Notes under the pieces: generated by a model
The model's input: only the letters and a program-made list of their open reading frames with translations
The model's database searches: none
What the model was told of the DNA's origin: nothing
NCBI GenBank assembly: GCA_013398295.1
Contig: VZSF01001070.1
Coordinates: 20,145 to 84,144 of the forward strand
Length of the DNA: 64,000 nucleotides
Direction of reading: 5' to 3'
Origin: Chionis minor
Lineage: Eukaryota; Chordata; Aves; Charadriiformes; Chionididae
Translations under genes and position numbers: made by a program
Shown here: positions 38,961 to 51,400 of the stretch, one piece after another
Layout of the letters: every line of letters starts with the position of its first letter
How positions within the stretch are numbered: position 1 is the stretch's first letter

Positions 38961-39915
38961 GCAGCGGGATCGCAGCCCACCCCTGGGCAACGGGGCCAAA
39001 GTCTGTGCTCCGGACCCGGGGAGGTGGAGTTCCCCATGCACGGCTGGCAGCCGGCCCCGGAGTCGCTCCTTTGAAAGGAAAACGGGGTCACCACGGTCCG
39101 TGGCAAAACGCCATCACTGACACTTGTCACCATGGTGACTGTTGGCTGCCCCGTTGATGGGTCCTGGCTGAGGGGGACACGGTGATAGGACTCCCCAGCC
39201 ACTGAATTCCTGCAGGATCTGGGAAAATTGGATGCCTTGGTGTTGGTTTTTGTGCCGTAAGAGAGACGTGGCATTGCCTCCCTCCTGACAGACCCCAGAA
39301 GCTGTGCCATCCAGCTTCCCCTTCTCGGGGGTCAGATGGCTTCATTTGTCATTTCCAAGCTGCCTCTGCCTTCACAAAACCCACAACTTTGGGTTCTGGG
39401 CTGAAAAGCCAGGTTTCTGTCGGTATGGAAAGAGAGGCAGCCCGGGAAGCACAGGTGGTGCTTGGCCAGAGTTGCTACAACGAGGGATTTTACTGTGCCC
39501 AAAGCTTTTATACAAGAGGTAATGAGGACAAAGGAAATGGGAACCAGCCTCCTGGACAGTCAGCTTGCGGTCACATCTCTGGAGTCCTGGGCCAAGGCCT
39601 TCAGCCATGCAGCACCGCCCGCCGCAGGCAACGGGAATTCAGTCCCACAAAAGGCAGAGGAAAGGCACGGGCAGGCGTATGCCGGCCTCGGCAGGATATG
39701 TTATCCCGAGAGGTCAACGGCGATGGCCTGGGAGGGTTAAGTCCACAGGCTCATAGGGCTTAAGCACCTGGTACCTTTAATGGTTTTGGTAACGGAGCAC
39801 CATTCCCACACGTTTCCAACCCCGGGCACCGTTTCGGGGGCTGCCATCCTGCCTCCCGCCGCCGGATCCCACGCAGGCTGCCCGACAGGCTCCCGAAGGG
39901 CGGCAGCTGGCGAAG

Positions 39916-39945
39916 CCACGGCTCGGGATGCCACGGCTCGGGATG
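39916..39945. repeat. 15-bp perfect tandem duplication
   Basis: The unit CCACGGCTCGGGATG occurs twice in a row at 39916-39930 and 39931-39945, inside the CpG-rich island. Confidence 0.95.
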
Positions 39946-40473
39946 CCGCGGAGGAGGAGGCTCATCCGCCACGCGTGCTGCCCCAGGCTCGCATCCTCCC
40001 GGGGACACTGCCACGGAGAACCCCCGCCCCCCACCCCGGGGCAGCAGACGCTGCCCAAACCCGGGGCCCGCAGCCCCTCGGACCCCGGGGGGTTTTGCAG
40101 AGCTCCCCCTCGGAGCGCGGCAGGGGGAACGGCAGCCACCCCGCGGCCGGAACCGTTAAGGGCTTTACACACAATCAGCAAAGCCTCTTATGCGAATTAC
40201 GCCATTACTCGTCTGCCTCTTGCTTTTGGCACCGCTGACCCCTCGCACTTTCTTCGGTCGGGTTCCAGGGACGCTGCTGCGCCCCGCGGCCCTCCGGGTG
40301 CTTGAAGGGGCGACGCTCGGCCCCTACCGGCGCTTTTTGGGGTGATGGGGACTGTGACCCCCGCGCTGGGGAGGCGCTGGACCCCCCCATCCCCCGTTTT
40401 GGGGAGGGTGGGGGCTGTTGATCCACCGCCCCGGCCCCACCCAGCGCGGGAGTCCCGGCCCGGCCCCGCCCAG

Positions 40474-40493
40474 CCCGGCCCGGCCCGGCCCGG
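40474..40493. repeat. (CCCGG)4 repeat beside the gap
   Basis: Four perfect CCCGG units. The minus strand has four GGG runs separated by CC, a spacing compatible with a G-quadruplex, which may explain the nearby sequencing gap. Confidence 0.9.
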
Positions 40494-40529
40494 CCGTCGG
40501 ACGCCGGGGAAGCCCCGCCCGGTCCCGCC

Positions 40530-40981
40530 NNNNNNNNNNNNNNNNNNNNNNNNNNNNNNNNNNNNNNNNNNNNNNNNNNNNNNNNNNNNNNNNNNNNNNN
40601 NNNNNNNNNNNNNNNNNNNNNNNNNNNNNNNNNNNNNNNNNNNNNNNNNNNNNNNNNNNNNNNNNNNNNNNNNNNNNNNNNNNNNNNNNNNNNNNNNNNN
40701 NNNNNNNNNNNNNNNNNNNNNNNNNNNNNNNNNNNNNNNNNNNNNNNNNNNNNNNNNNNNNNNNNNNNNNNNNNNNNNNNNNNNNNNNNNNNNNNNNNNN
40801 NNNNNNNNNNNNNNNNNNNNNNNNNNNNNNNNNNNNNNNNNNNNNNNNNNNNNNNNNNNNNNNNNNNNNNNNNNNNNNNNNNNNNNNNNNNNNNNNNNNN
40901 NNNNNNNNNNNNNNNNNNNNNNNNNNNNNNNNNNNNNNNNNNNNNNNNNNNNNNNNNNNNNNNNNNNNNNNNNNNNNNNNN
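40530..40981. other. Assembly gap (452 N)
   Basis: A continuous run of N within the CpG island. The SSH1 first coding exon, which in mammals encodes the MALVTLQRSPTP N-terminus, is not visible anywhere in the flanking sequence and is probably here. Confidence 0.99.
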
Positions 40982-41601
40982 CAGGGTCCTCTGGCCCCCC
41001 ATATCCCCCAGCCCCGGCTCCTTCCCCTCACGGCCCAGGCCCCTCATGCTCCCCACAGCCTCCAGTAGCTACTTGCTTTCATCCCCTCGCAGCCCCCCGG
41101 TGCTGCCCAGCCCCCAGCACCACGATGCTGCCAGGCTACGTGAGGCCCAGGACCACACAGCTGTCTCCCCGCTCTGCCCCACCATGCTGGCCGTCCCCTC
41201 CTCGCCCCCACGCAGCCCTGTTTCCCCCATGGTTGTCCCCCTGCTTCAGCCCTTGGCTGGCATTAGCTCGGGCTGACTAAACCCCGGGGCAGCCGGCTTC
41301 GCTCTTCTCCGCCAGGTAAATCCGCGGGCAGCGTGCTGGGCCTGGCTTTGTGGAGCAGCTGTGCTGGCTGCCCCGTGGGTGCTCCCTTCCTGATGCCCCA
41401 GAGCCACCTCCTGCCCCAGAGATGCTCTGCTTTACCCCCTGCGTCCCCGCTGTCCCTGTGCTGCGGTGGCACTGCCTTTCCCTGTGCCTGCTGCGGCTTC
41501 TGCCCTACAGGGAGCTCACGCCAGCCCTTCTCTGACGCAGCTGTGGTCAGTTCTCTGCCACCAGAGCAGCTCCCATCCTGCTCTGCCCCATACCTGTGCC
41601 G

Positions 41602-41627
41602 TGTCCCCATGCCATGTCCCCATGCCA
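41602..41627. repeat. 13-bp perfect tandem duplication
   Basis: The unit TGTCCCCATGCCA occurs twice in a row. Confidence 0.95.
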
Positions 41628-43413
41628 TGCTGTCTGCTGCCACTGCTCGCTGCGGCGCAGCCTGCACCATGCTGCTGCCCTCTCCTTCCCTCCCAGCTCT
41701 ACTGCTCCGGGGTCATGTACGTGCTGCTTAACCTGCTGCCCCCATAACACTCTGCTCCGTGCTTCCTTGCCCTGCCAGGACGGGCACCCTGTGTGTCCTG
41801 GCTCTGCTGCATGCCACCTTCACTCTTGCACTCCAGAAATGCCTTCTTCTGCCTCTGCCTGGCCTCGGGCTTCTGTCTTCCCTCGGAGCAGCTCCCACAC
41901 ACCTTCCAAACACAGCTGCACTCTCAAATTTCCTTTTCTTCTTCCCCATGCCTCCCTTTTTTCCTCCTAACTCATCTCTCACCAAAGATAGGCCTGCTGT
42001 TTCCCTGCATATCCTCCCTGTGCATCCCTCTCCTCCCCCTTCCTTTCCTTTGATGCTCACTGCCCTTGGCTTTGTTCTGTCCCGTCTCCCGCCAGGTAAA
42101 CAATCCTATTTGTCACCTGTCAGGTCCCTGTAACTCCCCCGATTAGCCAGTCCGATGAGGGGGAGGCGGGAGGGGGACAGTGCCACAAGGCTCGAAGGTT
42201 CTCCTGGGGGTTCCCTTTATAGAGCCCTCGCTGGAGACGTGACTCATCCCTTCCTTTCGTGGACTGTTTTGCCATAGATCTGTGTGGTGTGGTTCCCGAG
42301 GCTGCAGGGACCCAGTGTTTGGACCACACTGTGTTCATTGAGAAACTTGGAGACAGGACTTGGGCTTTTCCGAGGGTTTTTCAGAAGGCTTTTTATTGGG
42401 TTCTGCTTTAGATGGAGTATAAATGAGACCTAGTGGCCACCTGATCTACACAGATGTAAATGAGCTGTAACCCTCTTGCAGGCAGTGGAATTAGACTGGA
42501 TTTAACTGATGCAATTGGGAGAGGAGTCGAGTCAAAGTGGCATGCCTCTCACCTTGTTTTATGCCTCTGTGTTAGACCTTGTACTGTGTAGGAGCTCTGT
42601 GTAGGTTATTTTTTCAGTGGGGTAACTATACAATTTTCCCTTTCCCTCTTGAAAATGCTGCCCCAAACTTGACACCTGGCGTTGTCTGCGGCAGGGCACT
42701 TCTGCCGCCAGCATCCATGGCTTGGGTGTGCTTCAGGGCTCCCAGAGGAAGACATCAGCTCCCATTCTGTTTGAATAGTCCCTTCTGGCATGAAATACCA
42801 TAAAACTATAAACTGTCCTTTCCCAAATTCAGTGTGTTGCTTTTACAAAGTTAATTTCAAAGAAAAATCCCATCACAACGTGCCAGTGTGGTCCCTGATC
42901 TTTTATGATCTTTCTTGCAAGGGAAACCAGGGGCTCTTTGGGGCTATTAGCCTATGTGAATAATTATTAGAAGACCTTTTTAATGGAAAATGATGACCAA
43001 ATGTCCTTGCTAAGTGCGAGTACACTGCTGCAGCCTCTCTTAACTCATGAGCCTGAAGGAATTTGTAAAATGGATGCTGCTGCCTGCAAGAGGCTTGCTG
43101 CTGTGTTAACGTAGCGTGCCGGAAATTCTTAAGAGGAGAGACTAGTTCATACACACTTGTGAACTTGCATGCACTTGTTAGCTCTGCTGCCATCTCCTTT
43201 CCACAGCACCTCCCGCTCCGTGCCGGGTCCTTCAGCCCGGCCGCACTCTGCGTGATGCCCGGGGAGGGATGAGGATGTGGCTGGAGGAGGTCTGGCCCCA
43301 GCGCTGGTGTCCGTGCCGTGATGGGGTCCATGGTGTAGGCGAGCAGCTGCAGGTCCACAGCATCACATGCATGGTGCACCGTAAAAACTGCTAGCTCAGA
43401 GGGATGCTCTGCC

Positions 43414-43482
43414 CAAAACAAGGCAGAAGCACTCAGCAGCGAGGTTGCCGTCTGCCATGCTGAGTGCTTCTGCCTTGTTTTG
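43414..43482. repeat. Perfect 25-bp inverted repeat with 19-nt loop
   Basis: The arms 43414-43438 and 43458-43482 are exact reverse complements over 25 nt, and the loop is 43439-43457. Pairing stops abruptly at both ends. There is no terminal-repeat or transposase sequence around it. It may be a foldback from a template-switch mutation, a young hairpin RNA locus, or an assembly artefact. Confidence 0.95.
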
Positions 43483-45454
43483 ATTTTACTGCAGCTTTTT
43501 AATAGAAAATGCAGGGAGAGTCGACTTTGAGAGCAAGTCAGCTTCTGCAAAAGATGAGCCTGCAGCAGATTCAGGGGCGGGCTCTGCTGCCACGCCTCAG
43601 CTGATGGCAGTCGTGACTTCATGCTCACATTTATTTAAAAAGAAAAAAAGTTTTTTCTCCCCCTTGTTGCTACGTGACAGACCCAAACAAACAGGAGGGT
43701 GACCTTACAAAGGCCAAAACCCTGCCAGTCCTTCCCAGGGCTGGGGGGATCTGCTGGTGGGGGGCAGTGGGGCTCAGGGTGTTCCCAAAGCTCTGCCTGC
43801 TGCCCCGGCCAGGCTGGCTCTGCGCTGCTGCTGCACAGTGTAAACAGACTAAAAATAGCGATGGTATGTTTCTCGCCATCAACTGCAGTCATTTTGGATG
43901 GGCTTTGTGTATCTCTTTTCCTCCAAATGGCTATATTTCTAATATCCGGCCCGTGTGGTTGCACTTGGGGTTTTTTTCCTGGCATTGCTTGGCTCTCGCA
44001 GGTTGCAAACAGAGCAGCTGCTGCGTGCTCCGGCCTCCTGAGTCTTAACTTGGAGAGGTGAGGAATAGCCCAGGTCCTACACACACACAAAACTTCAAGC
44101 TTGAACGGTTTACATGGAACTATTTGCTTATTTTTCACTTCTACAAAACCAGCTGGAAACAAGTAACCCTTACAGAATTATAGAAGAATGGTGACCCTTA
44201 ATTGATGTGGGTTTTAAGCAATGTTGTAGTAAATAACAAAATGTTCCCTGAATGTTAGCACTGATGGAGCATCATTTCTTAAAGGCTCATGTCCCTCCAG
44301 CTCTAGTGTCTGGTGTGTTGCAAGTTTGGAGGTTTTCCTATTGCTGGGCAATCACAAAGGTCCCTGCTTTGCTTCATGGGTCCAAACCATCGCCCCGGTG
44401 CAACCTTGCCCTCTGAGGGGATGCTCCTGGCCCTTTTTCTTCTGTCTACTTACACAGGACCAAAGGAGGAGAATTAACTTTAAGCCCTTTTTGTGGTTTT
44501 TTTTTTTTTTTCAGTCAGCTCTGGATGCAATTAGCCCCAACTCCATTTTTTCTTAGTATGGAATTTTGTCCAGAAGCTAATAGAGAAGTTGAAAGGGCTT
44601 GCTGGAAATTACAGCAATGTGAAAATGTTTCTCAGAAAGCAGGCTTCAGTCAGCTAGCACACTTCTGTTTTAAGGAGAATAAATAAAGTGTAAGGGGCAG
44701 TAATGTCAACTGAGCAGCCACATTTGCTTCCAGGGTGACTTTTTGTCAGTGCCTGGTGAAAAAGTGGCTGTTCAATGCGTGCCTGCCATCAAAGCAGTGT
44801 GTTTATTGGGAAGGCAGCAGGCGTAGGACTTGATGACTGAGCAACCAGGTGGGCATTGTCCTAGCCTCGGGACCTGTCATCCTCTGGCATCCAGGTGGTG
44901 GTGGCCTGGTTGGAGAGGCAGCAGCTCCGAGGCGGTGGAGCTGCACATCGGTGCCAGGTTGGGATTCGGGTGCTGGAGGCTGGGGCAGTCCCAGCTGGGC
45001 AGTTTTGGCTACATCTGCTGGAGGGCACTTGTGCTGTCACTGCACACCCTGAATTACAGCATTAATTTGTGCCCAGCTCTTTGTTAGCAGCTTCACTCGG
45101 GACAGGTTCTGCCCTGACGCGTGCGCTCAGTGGCGGCGATGGGTGTGCACTCCGGGTGACGTCGAGGTTGGCGATCTTCAAACCGATCTGCGCTCCAGGA
45201 CCAGCTTGCAGGATTAGGATCTAATAGCTTTAAAATCCCCGTGAGCCCCTTTGTCACCCGGCACCGGGTGCTGATGGCATATATGGTCAGGGAGTCTCAT
45301 TTATCCCTGGCACTGGAAAGAAAAACCTCGTGGAAAACAACCACCCAAAACCTGTTAGTGCAGGGATGGTTTTAAAAAGCATGGGGATGTTTTGAAAGTT
45401 GTAGTATGGAAACAACCAGCATGTAACTTTCTCTGTATCCTCTTCTCCCCTCAG

Positions 45455-48400
45455 CTGGAGGTTGGCAGTGATGAAGAGCGTAAATTAAACGTGAGGTAAG
45501 CAGAGCTGTTTGGCTCTAAACATCATTTCCACTGTTAATTGTCTGCCATGTATCCAAGTTCTGATCCCGCACAGGACTCTGGCCTTGAGTGTGTATGGTT
45601 GCCTGGAGGGGATTACATGGTCTGCAGAGAGCTAAACACTGGCGATACTCTCTCCCTTATCAGTTTAGTTCTGAGACGAGCGTTTAATGAACTGAAAGCA
45701 TAAAAGAGGGTTTGTGGTGTTTTTTTTTCCTGGTGGGAAGAAACTGGAAAATTGCTCGTCAGCTCTGGCCGCAGCACTTAACTGTTATCGCAGCATCTCT
45801 GTCTCTGCTGCTGCTCTCTGAGGTTGGGAAGGGGGGTAGGGAAAAGCTCTGCTCGTTCCTGGGTATTAACCATCAGGAATGTGACTTCTTTGATATTGGG
45901 GTTGTGTAGAGCTGCTTTTTTCATGTGAGGGGGAGGAAAGGGCTGAGATATACTGCTGGAGAAGGGAAAGGCTTCTCTTGCTGACATTGTGCAGAGATCA
46001 GAAGTAGTAATGATAAAGCTAGTTTGGTGGGACTCTGGCCTAATGGGGCTCTGAGTAATTATGTGGATTGTTCACTCTAAACCCAGCTGTTGCAGACAGC
46101 TCTTACCCTCTAACCTGTAAACCACAATCCGAGAGAGAAAGTGCGAAAACACAACAGTGGTTCGCAGGCTTGCTCTCTTCTCCTTGTTGCTACTTCCTAC
46201 TTTAATTATTTTGGTTTCAGGTAAAAGAAAAGCCATTCATGCTGCTTGGAGTTCAATCTTGTTGTTTCCATCCCATTTTATTCTTTGAGACCTACTGTTG
46301 CAGAGATATAAAACTGAGACGCTTGTGGCAGTGGGTTTTCTGTCACAGTCTGGTGGACCAAGACTAGGACAAAGTGGAGTTGATTTGAAGTCTTGTTGGC
46401 TTTGTGGTTTTGGGAGCATCGAGTGAGTGTTAGAGCATAGACCATCTTTACCCTGCAAGTGAAGTCAGAGAGCAGAAAAGCAAAGTTGCTACTTTACAGG
46501 GTAGAAAAGTGTCAGGCCTTGCCGTTTCTGTGTCCCAGGGATGATTTGTCGTGGCTGCGGCCCATCTGGGAAGACTGGCACTCGGTAGCTCTACTGCTTG
46601 CGTGCACATGGGTCAGAAGTGTGTGTTTGGTTGCTGTGTGGTCTCCTGTGTATAGGCACTTCATGGCGGTCTGTAGTGTCATTCATCAGCTTATTTTCTG
46701 GAGAATGGATTTTGTATCAATTAAAGCAAAATTCAGGATTCCTGGTTCTGCTCCCAGCTTGGTTGTGGGCTTATTGTACAATTCAAGGCTCAGACAGGAA
46801 CCTGCTGAAGTCACGAACAGCAACGCGTCTTAATTCTTGTGCTTTTTCCCTGCGTTGTATTAAATAGTAACACTTAAGCAAACAGTATGATAGCCCCTTC
46901 TTTTGTGTATATAGTTCTTGTGCTGAAAGAGGAAATAGAGCTTTATCCCTCTTCATTACAAATGAACTCAATGGCAATGAACAGATAAATTGTTGGGAGA
47001 TCTTTGGTTTTACCTTTGGTCTGTCTGGCCTTTTTCCAAGCCAGGTATGTGCATCCATCACTGATAAGAGTGATCATGGGGGTAGATGCAGTGAGACTGG
47101 GCTTAAAGACTGCTGCTTTTCTGCTAGCTGTTGAAAAATGCTGCAGCACTGATCTTGGAGACTGAGATCCCAAGAGCTTCCTCTGGGATCTCTGTGGGGC
47201 TGCTCTTCTGTATACAGTTTTCAGGATAAGAATCTGGTAATTAATTCTCTAGATAGACCTTGCGGATAGGATGGATCTTGTGCAGAGCGTTTGCTGTACT
47301 CGGGGAAACACCACCAAGGACTGAAGAAAATGTGTGGCCCTAGTGTGGACACAGCACAGATGATAAACGAAGTTCCTGTCATGGGGAGGTGGGTAAATCC
47401 TCACTCCTTGCTGCCGGCAGCTGCTCTGGATCGATTCACTGAGACTTTACCCAGTGCCCATGGGGTGGCAGAATTGTTCAACTTCATTGTGCTGCTTCTC
47501 CAGCTGCTGAGTTCAGGTCTCTGAAAAAAGCTCAGGGACGGGCTGTGATGATATTTGTGAATCTTTAAATCCTGGTCTAGCCTTGGTGGAGACTTAGGTG
47601 ACAGCTGTGCTTTGTCACATGTGCTCTGAGTGCAGGGGTCGGCGGGCCAGTGCCTGACTTCGCAGACCTCACAGATCCTAATGGTTAGAAAAAGGAAGAG
47701 TTGTTGGAAACAAGACCCCATCTTGCTGCCAGCTCAAACTGTATTTCATTGATACAGGATGATTGTGCTCTTACATATTTATGGCATAATTTACTCATCC
47801 ACTTGCTGAACAGATTATTTTCATTCATTCAAAAAAAATTGCAGGATTTTCATTGGATACTGTGTAGTTGGATCTGGTTATATGAGCTACCTGATGTTTT
47901 TTCTTGGAGGAATGGGTCTGTATCATGGTTTTATGACCAGCCACATGCCTTGCTGCTCTCTCGTCCGAGACGTTCGTTATGGTTTCTGTCATTCCAAAAT
48001 GCTTTTCTTTCTGTTTTCTTCCTGAAACAGCTTCTACCCTAAAACACAGCAAGGGGACATGTTTGAGGTTCAGCTTTTCTTTCAAAGATGTGTTTGCTAT
48101 CTGCATGTTTTTAGACATTAATGTGCTTTAAAGTCTTCCTTTTTTCTCACTTCCTAAAAATTTTGCGGAAGCCTCAATAAGGTAACATCCACCCTGTTTC
48201 CAGCAGACAGCCGAGGGTCCGTTGTCACAGAGTCACGGAATCACTTAGGTTGGAAGAGACCTTCAAATCAAGTCCAACCATAAACCTAACACTGCTAAAC
48301 CACCCCTAAACCATGTTCCTCAACACCACGTCTACCTGTCTTTTAAATACCTCCAGGGATGGTGATTCCACCACTTCCCTGGGCAGCCTGTTCCAATGCT

Positions 48401-51400
48401 TGTTTTGCTCCACAGTGGGTAAAGATTCATAGCAGAGGAAAAAGTAAGAGCACAGACTCAGATCTAACAGCCCAGTTGGGCTCGGTGCAGGCAAAAGCTT
48501 ACGTGTCTGATTCTCTGTGTTATCTGTGTCTGCTGAAATCTTCCTTCCTGAATGCCGATCAGCCATGGTATGTTGTGGCTTGATCCCTTTTTTCCCTCTA
48601 ATGATGCAGTGCACCTAGAGGACCTTGAGATGTCTCACCCAAATCATAATAGAAGTGCTGGCAAGGTTATGTCAAGTCCATGGAAGTCTGCGTTAGCTGA
48701 GAGTTAAGCACAACCTGCATTTTCGGGGTCCACTGGGTTGACGCGAGCCCTGTGTGCACAGCGCCTGCTACCTTATCGCAGGGCCACGTCATGCTCTTTT
48801 AGCTCAGAGTAACCTCAGAGAAGATGATATCAAGCGTGGGGGAGACTGAGAGCAGAGCTGAGCAGGCTGTTCTGGGAGACTGGGGTATGTGCAATTTTTC
48901 CTGCACTGCTTTTTGGTGCAACCCGATTGACTTTCATCACTCGCTCTCTCGCACCAAGTCAAAAGAGATGTTTTACAAAGCCAGTCGTGTTGTGAGTGTT
49001 GGCTGTTGCTCAGATGCGATTGGCAAATGCAGCAAGATAATCGCGGTTTTAATTACAAACACAAGTAACTTTGTTTAGCCAGTCACTCTGTAATCTTTGC
49101 CGTTATTGGCTTTCCAATTGCAATCTGAATCCAGTCAGAAACGGGGCCGGGTGAGAGTTTTTGGGCACCTTCTGCAGGGAGATGGAGGTTGAGCTTCAGC
49201 AGAAGGGCCTGGGAGTTAGTTGTCTCCAGCCTCTGATCAAGTCTGAAGATTGTTATGGAAAGAACTGATCTTGTTTGACACCACTAAACCTGGTTTTAAG
49301 AGCTGGCAAGAGCAGCTGTTGGGAGGTAAAGGTTTTCAGGATTGGGCTTGTATACGTTTGCTGCGTCTTTTGATGGCAAACGCTGCCCTGCTGCCTCTAC
49401 GTGCTGCGTGGCCACAGCCAAGTGTGAAGTGGAGACCCTGTGTTGAGAGCACTGCCTAGACCATCCAGTGTCCTGCTGAATGCAGAACTGGTCGAGGAAG
49501 AAAAGGAGACTGGGGATCTTCCTCTCTTTACTGATTCCATCCTGTGTACCTCGCCAAGATACTTAGTGTTCCCAAGCCCCTTTCTCCCATCTGCCGCCTG
49601 GCAGATGACTGTTAGCTCATCTTTGGAAACACTCAGAGTAAAGTGTTAGATCTGTTCAGTTTTATTCAGCATTAAAACCTTTCAGCTGTAAGAGTTACAC
49701 AGCTTTTGAGCTCTGAGGAACCTGCGGCTGTTTGTGATGGACAGAAGGCACCGCATCCCCTTTGCTTTCCACCTCATTTACTTGCCTTCGTGTTTTGCAT
49801 GATTACCTGGTCAGGAATGAACATGCTCTGCTACACTGGTTTGATAACCAGCTCTACAGTTCCTTTAGTTACTGCTTTTTACTTGTGGTTTAATGAAGTA
49901 AAGTAATTTTCTCTTTTGAAGGTAGTGGAATCACACTGGGCATTGGTTTGTCTTGGTTTTGCGTTCGCTGCAGGAATTAGGTGGAGCCCTCAGGTTGATG
50001 AAAACTCTCTTTGCCGCTCGGTGATGAACAGGAGGAGTAATTGCTGCAGACAGACTCTTTACAGAGCATCATCCTGGCTGCAACACACCAGAGGACGTGT
50101 TATAAGGAGGCTCTTTGGTTAAAATCACTGTAATAATCCAGATTCCTCACGGGTGCTACGGCTGGGCTCTTCGGCATGGAAACTCAAAAAGCAAATGCAA
50201 CTCTAGCCCATTGTTCAGGCTCTTCTCCATGCAGCCACGCGTTTGCTCCGCACAGCTTTCCTGCTGCGCTGAGTGCCCGCCACAGCTGGAGATGTTTATA
50301 TGTTGTACTTTATTGTATATTATTTTTTAATGCACCAAAAATTGTTTATTAACACCTTGATCATAAATCCCCTTTTTTAGGGATTTATGAGCATGTTTTG
50401 CTGGGCACAGCAGTGGGTGAATGGCTTGTACCCAAAGCTTTGAGTGGCCACGTTTATGGCACTGGGAAGGTGCACGGGGCTGGGGGTGCACTGGGGCAGC
50501 TGTCTTGAGGATTTATTTGTGGGGACAGCGGCTCATTACAGATTTGATGAGTCCTGCTCGCTGCAGTATTTATTGTCTCCCAGTTATTTGGTGGGAGATC
50601 TTGGGGCAGAAGTTGCTGACTTTATTAACTGTTCAAAACAGGACGCTGAATCACATCCTGGCAAGGCTGCAGCATCCTGCCTTAGCGTGCTCCATACAAT
50701 GGGGAGGCGAATTCACAGGCTCGTGACCCTCGGTAACTTTCTGGCCCGTAGGTGTGGCCATGGAGGCCAATGGAGATATAATTAGGCCTTTACATTTTGT
50801 GGTGGGTTGTGTGGGGACGTTCAAAGACCATGGAGCCAAGGAAGCATGCACTTACTTGACACTTATTTAAGATCTGGCCTTTCCAGGAAACTGCTGCTGA
50901 CTTGAAGTTGAGCAACGCGAGTAGTTTACTTGGCTGTGGGTAGAGTAACAGCAGGAGGCCTGCCAGTTTGGAGATGTGGTGATCAGACCCTTTTCGGAAT
51001 GTATCTGGCCCTGTTATCAAAGGTACTGGCTTTGCACTGAGTGTTTTTTTTCTGTAAAAGGCCAGTGTGGTTACTGTTTATTTAGGTGTTAAAGAGCCGG
51101 GTCAGAAAAATATTTTGGTTCCAAATGCCTCTTGATTTTTAAATACCTTAATCTTTGATAATCAGTTGCCAAGATCTGTGAGTCAGGGATTTCTCATACA
51201 AATCAGAGCTGTGGTCTGCCTGACAAGTGCTCTTAAGTTGATTTTGGAGAAAGTGAAATGGACAGAACACCTTCATAGGCATGGCTTTACTCTTAATGAA
51301 GAGAGTGTTGAGTTTTTGATTTTCCAAACATTTACGCATCCCTCTGCAGCATTTGAATCCCCGATGCAGAATCACTTTACTGCTGCACAAAAAAATAAGA

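Larger units (their letters stand above)
37520..40529. other. Upstream region between DAO and SSH1 (head-to-head)
   Basis: This holds the DAO 5' region and grades into a very GC-rich, CpG-rich island after about 39.8 kb. It contains a 15-bp perfect tandem duplication at 39916-39945. Long open frames on both strands (for example 37477-38274 minus) are expected from the GC content and resemble no protein I know. Confidence 0.6.
39780..41100. promoter_or_regulatory. CpG-rich island, likely SSH1 promoter (possibly shared with DAO)
   Basis: Dense CpG and GC-box-like GCCCCGCCC elements flank the gap on its left. The island lies about 4.5 kb upstream of the first visible SSH1 coding exon. The head-to-head gene arrangement and position support promoter function; the boundaries are approximate because the centre is N. 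Confidence 0.5.
40982..45454 (+). other. Probable SSH1 intron 1
   Basis: Sequence between the gap and the first visible SSH1 exon. It contains a 13-bp perfect tandem duplication at 41602-41627 and a perfect 25-bp inverted repeat at 43414-43482. No coding exon is recognised. The 241-codon minus-strand frame at 42903-43628 runs through the inverted repeat and resembles no known protein. Confidence 0.65.

Noticed and set aside
1..40529. Shared 14-mer CGCCCGGTCCCGCC at the window start and at the left edge of the gap
   Set aside because: Short GC-rich coincidence in two CpG islands; there is no extended similarity.
40205..41280. Long open frames spanning the gap on both strands
   Set aside because: They are open only because 452 N translate as X; the flanks are GC-rich non-coding sequence.
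42903..43628. 241-codon minus-strand frame in SSH1 intron 1
   Set aside because: It includes the inverted repeat, lies in an intron and matches no family I know.
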